DNA of 64,000 nucleotides from Lunularia cruciata (taxonomy: Eukaryota > Streptophyta > Marchantiopsida > Lunulariales > Lunulariaceae), in contig OX419759.1 of assembly GCA_948567375.1 (NCBI GenBank), positions 41,021,493-41,085,492 of the forward strand, written 5' to 3'. A program made the position numbers and the translations under genes. Shown here piece by piece: positions 47,176 to 58,599 of the stretch. The first letter of the stretch is position 1; every line of letters begins with the position of its first letter. Below the pieces are notes generated by a model. That model ran no database searches and had not been told where the DNA came from. It saw only the letters and a list, made by a program, of their open reading frames with translations.

Positions 47176-48830
47176 GTTTCTATGATCATCTAACTAGACA
47201 TCATTTTAAGGCCTATAGAGAGAAATTTTTAAATGAATCTAAAACAAAATCAAATAAAGAAATGAGCTCAAGCAAATCAAATTGTTAATCTATATATTGT
47301 AATTGCTTATAATACTACATCATGTTTGAACAAAGATTGTATTTGGAATGTGGATTTTGGAACTACACATGACTCATGGCTCACTCAATAAACACCTTTC
47401 CCATTTGTGAGCCTTATATTACACCACAAAAGGTATATCTTGATGATAATTCCAATCAAGCTATACTTGGATCAGGCCACATTTATGTTCTACTTCCAAA
47501 GGGTGATTCAAATGTGCTTCATATTCCAAGCTTAAAGAGAAATTTTTTCTCCATTAAGCAATCTGACCTCATTGGTGGATTTTTGTTTATGAGTAACACA
47601 CATTGTATATTACATGCTCCAAATGGTGATTTAATAGCAACTTGCTACTTTTCAAAAGATCTATATCACCTTGGAAAAACTATTTTCCCTTCTCAAATCA
47701 ATACTTGCATAATATCTATATTAATCCTCTTGATTTATGGCACAATCTCTATTAGCCATATTAGCATTGCCCAAATACATCAACAATTTTTTAATGATAC
47801 AGCTCAAGGTATTCATAATTACATTGATAACCATAATATTGGTAAATGCATTGCCTATCTATATGGAGAACAATCAACAATAATTTTCTACCAAACTTGT
47901 CATCCTAGCAAAGGAATTGCTTGGTCTAATCCACTTAAATGTCTATGGTCTGATTTCTCCCCCTATATTTGCTTGTTACCTTTATTTTATTCTATTTATT
48001 GATGATTTTTATGATATTGTTTCCTTTACCTCATGCAAAACAAATCAAGACAATCATTTCCTACCAAACTTGTCACTTGAGCAAAGGAATTTCATTGTTT
48101 CCTTTGCCTCATGCAAAACATGTCAAGACAATCATTTCTTACCAAACATGTCACCCAAGCAAAGGAATTGCTTGGTCTAATCCACTTAGACATATGTGGT
48201 TTGGTTTCTCCTCCTATAAATCCTTGCTACCATTATTTTATTCTTTTCATTGATGATTTTTCATGATACAACTTCCTTTATTTCATGCAGAACAAGTATA
48301 AGGCTTTAACTGTTTTTTACTCAATCTTATACTTGCATTTAAACATATCATTTTCCAACAAAGATTAAAATGCTAGATGTAACAATGCTAGAAAATATAA
48401 TAAGAAAATATAATAGTGCTACCTTCAATGGCTATTGTTCTTCCAAAGGTAGCAAGAAACAAATTTCAATACCTTACACTACTAAACAAAATGGAGTGTA
48501 AAAAATGCAAGAACTATACATTGATAAATTCTATTCTATGATTTATGAATCAAATCTCTCAAAGACCTATTGGGAAGAATGTGTAATTGTTGCAAATTAT
48601 TTACAAAACCAAAGCCCTAGTAAATTACATCTTCATGTAATACTTCTTATGAGTTATAACTCAACCATAAGCCTAATTTAAAACACTAAAGATTATTTGG
48701 CAGTCTTGCTTTTGCTCATGTTCATGAAAATCTACATTATAAGCTTGATTTTGAACAACAACATGTATTTTCTTAGACTAGAGTAAAGAGTGCAAAGGCT
48801 AAAGATTGGACTAGAAAAGTGATCATAAGG
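47176..48830 (+). pseudogene. Outer Copia zinc knuckle, protease and integrase remnant
   Basis: The block begins with a zinc-knuckle pattern CFYDHLTRHHFKAY. Its spacing is CX2CX4HX4C, with the second Cys now Asp and the last now Tyr. The protease site is degraded (WNVDFGTTHDSW near 47355). A 208-codon frame at 47376-48002 covers protease and pre-integrase (SGHIYVLLPKGDSNVLHIPS, LKRNFFSIKQ). Integrase parts include LLFIDDF-like FILFIDDF near 47985, and the core end PYTTKQNGV with SNLSKTYWEECVIVANYLQN near 48470-48620. The C-terminal region reads AFAHVHENLHYKL near 48710. The block continues the Copia interrupted at 42640. Confidence 0.85.
48021..48176 (+). repeat. 78-bp tandem duplication in Copia integrase
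   Basis: ttcctttacctcatgcaaaa at 48021 recurs as ttcctttgcctcatgcaaaa at 48099. Both are followed by caatcatttc.taccaaac.tgtcac. Part of the unit (taccaaacttgtca.cctagcaaaggaattgct) also occurs at 47890, so three partial copies exist. The period is 26 codons. Confidence 0.85.
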
Positions 48831-49040
48831 TAATGATTTGACTAGATGTAGTGATTCTTGAAGACCAAATCAAAACTAATCATAAACAATCATAAGATTG
48901 TTCCCATGAAGATGACAATCTCACCTTTAATTTTGATCCTTGATTTTTCAAAGCATCTCCCAATCCTAATGTTCATTAACCTCCCCTAATTTACCTAGTT
49001 TAGTGGGGAGTTCCCTTAATATTTCACATTTGGCGTGAGT

Positions 49041-49480
49041 TGTCACAACATTTGTAACGCCAAAGCTAGTTTGCTTGGATGCTAGAGTGTTAGTCTTGGT
49101 AGTCATGTCTATACCAGTAATTGCTCATATACTACTTAATGGCAACCAAATTTTGTATTAGTGTTATTGATTACACTATTAGAGCTAATGTTTGCACTAT
49201 CAAGTGGAATATCAAATTGGCATTTTGTGGTGCTATTAGGGTTGGAGGTCCAAGTCAAGTCTAGTCTACTTTCAAAGTGTAGCTCCAAAGAACACTCTTC
49301 TTTGATGTTGAGTCTTTGAGCTATTGGTTATAGTGTGCAAAGACCAATGAGCTTCATATGGAGTCTCTTAGCTAGAGTGGGTGTGGCTTGACAATGTAAT
49401 TTGTGCTTGTTGATAGTAGTTTATGGAGTTGAGTGGAGTTTTTGATAAGAGTGGAGTGTATGATTGAGAAGTGAGAGAGA
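49041..49480 (+). repeat. LTR A of the PHD-finger Gypsy family
   Basis: Starts tgtcacaacatttgtaacgcc immediately after Copia sequence. It is homologous to parts of 52605-53050 and 57955-58260 (shared blocks ttgtagtgcc/ttgtaacgcc, accattagggtt, gatgttgagcctttgag, gagtgggtgt.gcttgac). The right end is unclear; a (GA)n run follows at 49478-49490. CG sites are mostly lost. Confidence 0.65.
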
Positions 49481-50939
49481 GAGAGAGAGGAAATCAAGTG
49501 TAGAAATTATGAGCATTATTGGGATCATTGATATCTATGATCATTATTACTCAATTTCTTATTCACTTGAGTAGATTCAGTGCAGAAGCACTATGGAAAT
49601 TGATGAAAATTCCAATAGTTGGATTGATTATGTCATGAGTAGAAGCATTGTACAAATCTCATGAAATTGAGGTCAATTTGAGATTGTGGATGTTCAATTT
49701 TGTTGATGAGAGAGTGTAATTTGAGACTGAGGAGTCAAATTGGTGGTTGGAACTTGCAAATTGAGCCAAGGTGTAAAATTGAGGTTGGATTTGAGAAGCC
49801 ATCCCCACAAATAAGCAATTTGGAGGTCCTCATCCTCCAAATTGGAGAGATTGAGCTATTTTAGTACAAGATTTAGCAATTCTCTAGATTGGTAAAAAGT
49901 TAAAGGATCTATCCAATTACAAGAGAGATTGATCTGATTTGGAGTCAATCATATTGCTTTAATTTTTGATTATTAGGTGGATGGTGTGCGGAAACACTAC
50001 CCAAATATCACAAATTTGAGGTAGATTTAAGATCAGGAATGTTCATTGGTTGAAAAGTGTAATTTAAGAGTGAGGATTTGAGAAAATTTGATTTGGCAAG
50101 AAGAAAAGCCTCATTTTGGCGGAATAGAAGTTTGCTAGATTTAGAGATCAAGTTGAAATTGTTGTAGATTCTGATAATCAATTGACGGTGTGCGGTATAA
50201 TTGTCCAAATATCATAAAATTGAGATCAATTTGAGATTGTGTGTATCTAACTTTGTTGAATAAAGAATGTAATTTGAGAGTGAGGATTTGAGGGAGTTTG
50301 GTTTGACAAGAGTCCTTGGATTTGAAAGTATTCAATTTGGCAAGAAGAAAAGTTTAATTTTTTTGAATTTTGGCATTTAGAGGCTTCAAGACATAAGGTT
50401 GTGGGCTAAAGAGACCATAAAAGCCTAGAAGAGCAAACAAGCCAACTTGTTTGCATGAGACTAACTAGTTTAGCTAAATTTTTGGTAGTTATTTGGGAAA
50501 AATCAGCACACCTTTTAGGATTAGGCCCAATACGGTTTGAACCTTAGATCTTTGGATCTTAGATTAGTGCCCCAACCAATGGGTCTATACTCACTTATTG
50601 TCATGAAGACTAATAGAATCATATTAACACATATATAGTTTTGGTTACCAAGATATCATGATCACCAAGAATGTTGATCCTAGTAGTATAAAAGTAAATA
50701 AACACTCTTATCATATCAAATGCCAAATAGAGGCAAAATCTGTCTAATTTGGATTTGTGAGATGGAGTGTTATTGTTTAAATATCTTGTGATTAGAATCC
50801 TCTATTTTCTATTTCCTATTTGTGCACCATGTTTGTGTAATGTGCCATAATATTTAGAATATTGGTGCTCTAGTGTGCTTTCAATAGTGAGGCTAAAGTG
50901 ATGATCAATCAAACTATCTTTGTTTCTCTCCAATGAGGT
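49481..50939. repeat. Gypsy leader region with three diverged internal repeats
   Basis: Non-coding AT-rich DNA in the older PHD-Gypsy body. A unit containing (ga)ttat.ag.tggatggtgtgcgg, caaatatcacaaatttgagg, tttgaga and gtgtaatttgagagtgagga occurs near 49590-49740, 49975-50110 and 50180-50310. A minus-strand tRNA-like stretch lies at about 50530-50595. Confidence 0.55.
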
Positions 50940-52325
50940 AGGAAGTGATGGGCACAGTTGGGACCAAGGAGAGAGACCGTGTTCTTCAGCAAGCCAGACG
51001 GTTCAGATTGGAGGGTAGACACCTTTTGCGTGTATGGGAGGATGGTAGAGTGCAAGTAGTACCACTTCCATCTCAGAGACCACAGTTGATCCGTCATACT
51101 CATGAGGAGCTAGGACATTTTGGAGTAAAGCATACATATAGCTTACTCCAGAGTCATTATTGGTGGCGTGGTATGTAGACCGAGGTACAACATTTTGTTG
51201 CCAGATGTGTGGTTTGTGACCGAGTTAGAGCATCATTCAATGCTCCTACGCCACAATTACACCCATTACCTATCATGGGATTGGGTTACCGTTGGAGTTT
51301 GGACTTTGCCGGACCTTTACCGCTGACTGTGAGACATCATCAGTATGTTTTGGTGATGGTGGAGCACTTCTCCAAGTGGATTGAGTTGGTGGCACTTCCT
51401 GACAAGTCTAGTGAAGGGACAACTTACTTGTTCCTAGATCAAGTTCTTAGTCATTTTGGTGCACCAGCTGAGGTTTTGACTGATCAGGGTACAGAGTTCT
51501 TGGAGGATTTTCAGGTCTTGTGTGACAAGGCTTTGATTGATCATTGTACTACATCTCGAGATCACCCTGAGGCAGATGGCTTAGCAGAGAGAGTGGTTCA
51601 AACGGCAAAGAAAGGATTGCAAAAGTATGGTTTGCAGAGAGGCCACTTGGGAGATTGGGATCTCCAGTTACCTTGGTTGGCCATGGGCTATCGGTTCAGC
51701 CGGCAAGCCTCCTTAACATCCTTCTCTCCATACTTTCTACTCTATGGAGGAGATCCAGATTTACCTGCAACCATTCGTCAAGATGCTACTGTAGTTTTGG
51801 ACTTGGATGACCCCCGATGTATAGATGAGCACATGTTCTCAGCGGGCAGAGATCTTTTGGAGAGTGATGCCGATGGCCTTTGAGAACTTGGTGATTGCTC
51901 AGCATAGAGATACTTTACGCTATGCTGCCATTCAAGGAGGAGGTTATAGACCCTCGATCCGTCGATTTCATCCAAGCGACTATGTATATCTACAGCAGAC
52001 AGAACCGACGACACTTGATGTTTCTACAGGCCGCACTATCTTGAGAGTGCGCGAGGTTTTGCCATCTGGAGTCCTTGTGTTAGAAGGACATGATGGTGTT
52101 GTTTGGAAGGATCATGTGCACAATTGTGTGCCATGCCATCTTCCAAACATTGATGGTACTATGGACCCAAGCTTGGCACTTGTACGTGCAGGCTTGAGGT
52201 GTATGTTATGTGGCTCTTCTGGTGGAGTGTGTGATAGCTGTTAGAGAGGATGGCATATGGCATGTTTGACTCCTCCCCTCACGGTGGTTCCTCAAAGACA
52301 ATGGTTATGTCCTAGATGTACTTGA
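50940..52325 (+). pseudogene. Younger PHD-Gypsy fragment: integrase with C-terminal PHD finger
   Basis: The sequence is well preserved. The zinc-binding integrase start has RHTHEELGHFGVKHTYSLLQ and then ARCVVCDR (51090-51225). The catalytic core is 51209-51883, with Asp in WSLDFAGPLP, Asp in LTDQGTEF and Glu in DGLAERVVQT. The C-terminal part continues in a shifted frame (51868-52190: FHPSDYVYLQQ, VLEGHDGVVWKDHVHNCVPC). The PHD finger (52200-52319) reads CMLCGSSGGVCDSC, then stop, RGWHMACLTPPL and QWLCPRC. That gives the C4-H-C3 ligands, with an in-frame stop (tag) before RGW and a 15-nt deletion relative to the older copy. One further stop lies at 51176-51178. Two stops and one frameshift make it a pseudogene. 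Integrase inserts element DNA; PHD fingers usually bind histone H3 tails. Confidence 0.9.
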
Positions 52326-52493
52326 CCTATAGCTAGTTCATTCTTTATATGGTATAGATTGCAGACAAGCGACTAACGATGGGGCTCCATAGCACCCGGC
52401 CTCCTGATCTTTGCCCATTAGAGGATATACCATATACTTAGAGTAGATGGCTATCTGGAGTTAGAGGGACCTAACCGCCAGCTAGGGGGCGAT

Positions 52494-53163
52494 TGTGGCA
52501 CTTTAGAGTCTATGTATGACTTATGTGTGAGTTGTGCTTCTATAGTGTACGATGTTGACAGCGATGTATGTTGTGTAACGATGTATATACGCACGACAGC
52601 TGTCACACCATTTGTAGTGCCGCATCTAGATGCTCCGACACTAGAGTTCATGTGATAGTAGTTAGAGTTATTTCAGCAGTTTCTCAAAGACTACTTTTTG
52701 ACGGTTAAATTTTGTGTTCAGGGTACTGATTTCACGGTGGGGCCCACCATCACTTTGCACCGTTTGCACCGTTGAGTGTACCGTCAGCGGGACCATTAGG
52801 GTTTCAGAGCTAGCTTAAGTCCAGGGGGTATAGTTTTGAAGTGAGCTCCAAAGAGCTCACTTCTCTGATGTTGAGCCTTTGAGTTCCTGGCTATGGTGGA
52901 CAGAGGCCGGCGAGCGTCACCTGGATTCTTTATGCTTGAGTGGGTGTAGCTTGACTGCAATCAATGCCCAGTTGTTGGCAGTTTATAGAGTGACAGATCA
53001 AGTACTGATCTGAGTTGAGTTGAGTTGAGAGTGGTAAGCAGTCTGATTATTGTGGCACTTTAGAGTCTATGTATGACTTATGTGTGAGTTGTGCTTCTGT
53101 AGTGTACGATGTTGACAGCGATGTATGTTGTGTAGCGATGTATATACACACGACATAAGGAGT
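52494..53163 (+). repeat. LTR B of the PHD-Gypsy family with a repeated end block
   Basis: It follows a polypurine-like ctagggggcgat (52479-52491). A block of about 110 bp starting tgtggcactttagagtctat at 52494 is repeated at 53053 (near identical, ending at about 53163). Between them lies the LTR body that matches LTR A, starting tgtcacaccatttg near 52605. CG sites are largely retained, unlike LTRs A and C. Confidence 0.75.
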
Positions 53164-56100
53164 TGTAACATCATGCAGATAGGTTGGTGTAACATGCTTG
53201 GAGTGGAGTCTTTGTACTACTAGTGGACCAATTTGAGGGTGAGCCTTCAAATTTTATTAACTTATCACTTTGGATACCACATTTATTTGTTGGAAGTATC
53301 TAATAGTAAGAGTAAACCTATTGGAGTTGTTTAATGGGATCAACATTGGACTAGTTGTGATACTACAAGCAAGCATACAGGTTTGAGGTACTTGTATGTA
53401 GAGAGAGATGAGATTGCTAGGCAAGTCTTTTTACAGCAAGTGGCACACTTGGCCTATTTGTATCTTGAGTTATTACTAATATCAATAGTCAAAGGTTATC
53501 AAAAGACCCTACCAATAGTTACCTCCTTGTTGGGTCTGTAGGATTTAGAGAGACATAGTCCCATTCATTTGGTGATTTCTAGATGGCCATGTTAGAGATA
53601 TACCCATGTTGGCTGAGGTCAGGTCTACAAGATCCCTGTTCTGGTGTGTTTTGGGAGATGTTATGTATATTATGACATCTTCAAGTTCATCAAGTTGTTT
53701 CTCCAACCTATATTTTGGAGAACATCCCTTTGATAGGTAATCCTTGCACAAGTGTAATGGCAAGTACACATCAAGTCCATCTTGTATGGGACCTGCCATG
53801 TTGTTGGATGTAGCTAGAGTCAAATTGTATGCTCATTTTCTTTGTCTTTTGTGAATAATCTCTTACCTAGGGAGGTTTTACAACATGCATATGATGGAAT
53901 TCAACAACCATCACATTTGATTCTTGATTGTCATCAAGAATCAAATGTTTAGGGTCTTGGATATTAGAAACTAGTCTCAAATAGTGGTAGTGGTTGATAG
54001 GTCACTTATGGCAATGTTGAACCTTTTTGGGCAGCTTAGTGCCACTTTACTTACAAACATGAGTTTTCCAAGCTCCTATGATTTTTGAGAGGGAGGTCTT
54101 GGACTTGTGAGGACTTATAATTACAAGAGTTGGTGGAGCCCAACCAATGATGAGAGAGAACGGGTAATGGATTTATGTATTGATATTATTGCCATTTCAA
54201 TAATGTCAAAGGCATCCTAGCATCAAGTGTTAGGTCAAGCTATATAAATGAACTATTTGATCTGGATTGTGAGCCTTGGATTGGCTCAACAATGTAAGAT
54301 GTACTTGATAGGCATCACTACTCAAACAATTGTGAGTTTTGTGTCTATCAAGATGATTCAAGCACATGTTGGAAACAATGGACCAAGTGAGCATGGTATT
54401 CTTGGGGCACAACTTATGACTACTAGTGAGTGGTCTACTTGGGGTGCATCCAAGTGAACATTGTCTATTTGGATTACACCTTGTCCTATTTGGGATGCAA
54501 CTAGAGGATATGTGGAGCTTGTAGTTAGAGTAGAGGGAGCTTTTTACTCTAAGCTTGAGGACTCTAGTGGTCACGAGTATGAAATTATTGCTCCTAAGGC
54601 CTTGGTGTAGCAGCCAATCAAGGCATTCTCCATTCCTATATTAGTTATGAATGATACTTGGGAGCCAAAAAATGGACCCAAGCTTACAAGAGAGGAAAGA
54701 CAAAGAGTTTGGAGGTTCTTGAGGAGCTACATGAGTTGTTTTACGTATAGTATAAAGGATTGGGTGCTTTAAAAAGACATGGTTTCTGGATTGAGTTGAT
54801 TAGTAATACATTAGTTTTTGACATCCTTATAGATATAGTGACATGGAGAGAGACTTGATTCAAAGCCAGAATACAAAACCTTTATCAGGCTAGTTTGGTG
54901 GAGATTTCACTTGAAAAATGTGCTTCAATTACAAGGATGCCAACCAAGAAAGATATGCATGGCAACTACATAAATAGGTAGATGTGTGGAGATTACCACC
55001 CTATCAACTAACATACTAGCATTGATTGGTATACTATGCATATATTGGAGGAGATCTTTGATGCAATTGGGCATGCAAAGGTCTTCAATACTTGAGATAT
55101 TTGAGTAGGATATCATTATTTGTCAATTAGTAAAGAGAACAAGTACAAGATAACAATTTGGATTATTGATCCTCATGGCAAGGATGTATTGTATCAGTGT
55201 AAATTCTTAAAATTTGGGTTAAAGAACATTCTTGCCAAGTTCTAAAGAGTCATGCATACAATCCTAATAAAATTTGAATTTATTTGGTGTTATATTGATG
55301 AAATTTTGGTCTATAGAAGTACTATGGAAGAGCATGAGAGATATTTATTGGAGGTGTTTGAGAGATTGAGATCTCATGAATCAAATTATATCTTCAAAAT
55401 TGCAAATTGTTCCAAGAGTAGATTGAGGATTTAGGTCACACTGTCTACCCTAGTAGACTTGGTATTCATCAGACCAAGGTAGAGGCTATTGCACTTACTC
55501 CTTGGCCTACAGATGTGAGCAAAGTGCAAGCATTCCTTGGATTTGAAAACTTCTATCACTAGTATATTAGAGGATTTAATGGTATTGCCAAGGCCTTGAA
55601 AAAGCTGACAAAGCTTACACAAGAGTGGTTTTGGCAAGATGAGCAAGAGAGAGATTTTATAAAACTCAAGGAGATATTGACATGTGCTCCTATTCTTAGT
55701 AGACTGATCAAAGGGTTCCTATTTTAGGTTCATACTAATTGGAATGAAATGGAGCTTGGAGTGGTGCTCACCCAATAGGATGATAAGGTGAAGGAGTTTT
55801 TGGTGGCCTATGCTAGTCTCTCCAACAATTCAACAAAGGAAAAGTATTAGTTCATATGAGGGAGAAATGCTTGGCAAAAATATGAGCAATAACACATTTT
55901 TGATGTTACCTATTTGGTAACCCCTTCACTCTCATCATTGATCACCAACTATTGATGTAGTTGATGGAGTCCAACAAGCTTTCATGGAAGCTTGCACAAT
56001 GGAATTTGATTTTTACAAGAGTATGATTTCATGATTATTAACAAACTTGGAATGGTGAACAATCATGATGTAGATGGGTTGAGTAGAAATCCATGTACCA

Positions 56101-57704
56101 CCCAGTAGGATCAAACATGAAGAGCATGTTGACATGGTGAGATAGATGAATATATAGTATTAGATTGACATGCATCTACTATTTTATGTATATTCTTTTA
56201 GGCTCTAGCGGTATCTCTCTCAATGCAAACAAGAAGAGTTGTGGAGGTCACAAATACAAAGGGTAGAGATATTGGTCTAGGTCAATGAGATATTTTATGA
56301 TGACATTTTAATGATGGATTCTCTTTGCACTAGTGTTGTGGGTGGCAAAATTGGTGCCAAGGAGAGAGAACATATCCTTTAGCAAGGTAGGTGGTTTAGA
56401 TTGGAGAGTAGACATTTTCTTCATATATGGGAGGATGTAGAGTGAAAGTAGTACTCCTTCCATCTTAAAGACCATATTTGTAGACATGCTCATGAGGAGC
56501 TAGGAAATTTTGGAGTAAAATGGAGATATAACTTACTTTAGAGTCATTATTGGTGGCACATTATGCAAATTGATGTATAGTAGTTTGTTTCTAGATGTGT
56601 GGTTTATGACTAAGTTAGAGCATCATTTAATGCTTCTATGGCACCATTATGCCCATTACATATCATGGGTTGGGTTAACATTGGAGTTTGGACTTTGCTA
56701 GACCTTAAGCATTGACTATGAGATATCATTGGTATGTTTTGATTATGGTGGAGCAATTCCCTAAGTAGATTGAGTTGGTAGTACTTCTTGATAAGTCTAG
56801 TGAAGGGAAAAATTACTTATTCCAATATTGGGTTTTAGTCATTTTGGTGCACTAGTTGAGGTCTTGATTGATCAAGATATAGAGATCTTGGGAGTCTTTC
56901 AAGTCTTGCATGAAAAGGCATTGATTGATATTTGTACTACCTCTCAAGATCACCCCAAGGAAAAATGGTTTGCAGGGAGAGTTGTTTGGATGGTGAAGAG
57001 AAGATTGCATGAGTTTGGTTTTTGGAGAAGCCAATTTGGAGATTGGGATCTCCAATTACCTTGGTTGGCCATGGGCTATTGATTCAGTCGACAAGTCTCC
57101 TTAGCATCCTTCTCTCTTTAATTTTTTCTCTATGGACAAGATCTAGATTAACATGTAGCCATTCATTGTGATGGTATTGGATTTTTGGATTTGGATGAAC
57201 CAAATGTATGGGTGAACACATTTTCTCAACAAGTGTAGACCTTTCAAAAAGTGATATTGATGGCCTTTGAGAACTTAGTGGTTGCTTAGCATAGGGATAA
57301 TTTACATTATGTTACTATTCAAGGAAGAGCTAATAGATCCTTGATCTATCAATTTCATCCAGGTGACTATGTATATCTACATCAAACTACACTGATAGCA
57401 CTTTATGTGACTACATGCTACATTTTCTTGGCAATGCGTGAGATTTTACTATCTTGAGTCCTCATGTTGGAAGGACATGATAGTGTTTTTGGAAGGATCA
57501 TGTGCACAATTGTGCACCATGCCATTTTCAAACATTTATGGTACTATGGACCCAATTTTAGCAAATGTACACGTAGGTTATATGGCTCTTCTAGTGGAGC
57601 TATTGCTTTGTTGGTGTGTGATAGTTGTTTGAGAGGATGACATATGATAGTTTGATTCCTCTCCTCACGGTAGTTCCTCAAGGACAATGGCTTGTCCTTG
57701 ATGT
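53164..57704 (+). pseudogene. Older PHD-Gypsy body: gag to integrase-PHD, heavily mutated
   Basis: The older copy continues after the younger fragment. A protease/linker-like part reads LTREERQRVWRFLRSYMSCF near 54690. In the reverse transcriptase the catalytic strand reads CYIDEILVYRSTMEEHERYL at about 55283-55350 (the second Asp of the usual Asp pair is Glu). RNase H is near 55720-56110. The integrase at 56310-57300 parallels the younger copy almost base for base with many C-to-T and G-to-A changes (QVLHEKALID, WDLQLPWLAMGY). The PHD finger remnant is at 57573-57704 and reads YGSSSGAIALLVCDSCLRG, with the first ligand Cys pair damaged and small frameshifts. This copy shows the full spacing that the younger copy lost. 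Confidence 0.82.
53913..53948. repeat. Perfect hairpin, 16-bp arms, 4-nt loop
   Basis: acatttgattcttgat (53913-53928) pairs perfectly with 53933-53948 around the loop tgtc. It lies in the older PHD-Gypsy body. Confidence 0.95.
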
Positions 57705-57873
57705 ACTTGACACATTGCTAGTTCTCTTCTTATGTGGTATAGATTTCATACAAGTGACTAACAATGAGGCTTGATAGTAGTTGGCCACTATAGGGCATAT
57801 CACATACATGAAGTAGATGGCTATTTGGAGTGAGAGAGACCTAACCGCCAACTAGGAGAGCAATTGTTGCACT

Positions 57874-58314
57874 TTAGAGTTCATGTGTGGCTTCTATATA
57901 AGTTGTGCTTCTATAGTGGATGATGCATACAACAATGCATGTTGTGTAGCAATACATGACAATTGTAGCGCCAAAACTAGTTTGCTTGGACGCCGGAGTG
58001 TTAGTCTTGGCAGTCATAATTATACCACTAGTTGCTTAGACACAACTTAGTGACAGTCAGATTTTGTGTTAGGGCTACTGATCACACTATTAGAGTTACA
58101 ATTTGCACCATTAAGTGGTGCCATTAGGGTTGGAGTTCTAAGTCTAGAAGGGTATACCTTTTGAAATGCAAATCCAAAGAGCTCATTCTTTGATATTGAG
58201 CCTTTGGGCTCTTGGTTATGGTGGATAAAGACCAGCAAGTGTCACTTAGAATCTCTTAGAATTATGACATTAAAGAGTTGATATGTGACTTCTACATGAG
58301 TTGTGCTTCTACAT

Positions 58315-58389
<75 letters not shown>

Positions 58390-58440
58390 TTTTCTCCCTC
58401 TTCTCCTCTGAAAGGTTGTACTCCTCTATAGTATCAAAGA
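57874..58440 (+). repeat. LTR C of the PHD-Gypsy family
   Basis: Starts ttgcactttagag after the degraded polypurine-like gccaactaggagagcaat. The body matches LTRs A and B (agtttgcttggacgccgg, caccattaagtggtgccatt, gatattgagcctttg). The start block appears again at about 58262 (gacattaaagagttgat), just before the TA microsatellite. The 3' boundary with Copia is near 58440. Confidence 0.7.
58317..58388. repeat. (TA)n microsatellite
   Basis: An uninterrupted run of about 35 TA units at the end of LTR C, before the outer Copia sequence resumes. Confidence 0.97.
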
Positions 58441-58599
58441 CGACCTCAACTTCCCTCTTTTCCTTTTCTTGATCCCTTGCTCCCCCTTATGCATTTAGAC
58501 GCACTCCTCATTTCTTCAAAGCAGTTGGGAAATATGACCAAGTGTTGGAGGATAAGAATAATAAAGACAAAAAATGGGTTTTTTCTATCTACCTTTCAT

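Noticed and set aside
47376-48002. 208-codon frame as a host gene
   Set aside because: It is the protease/pre-integrase part of the outer Copia element.
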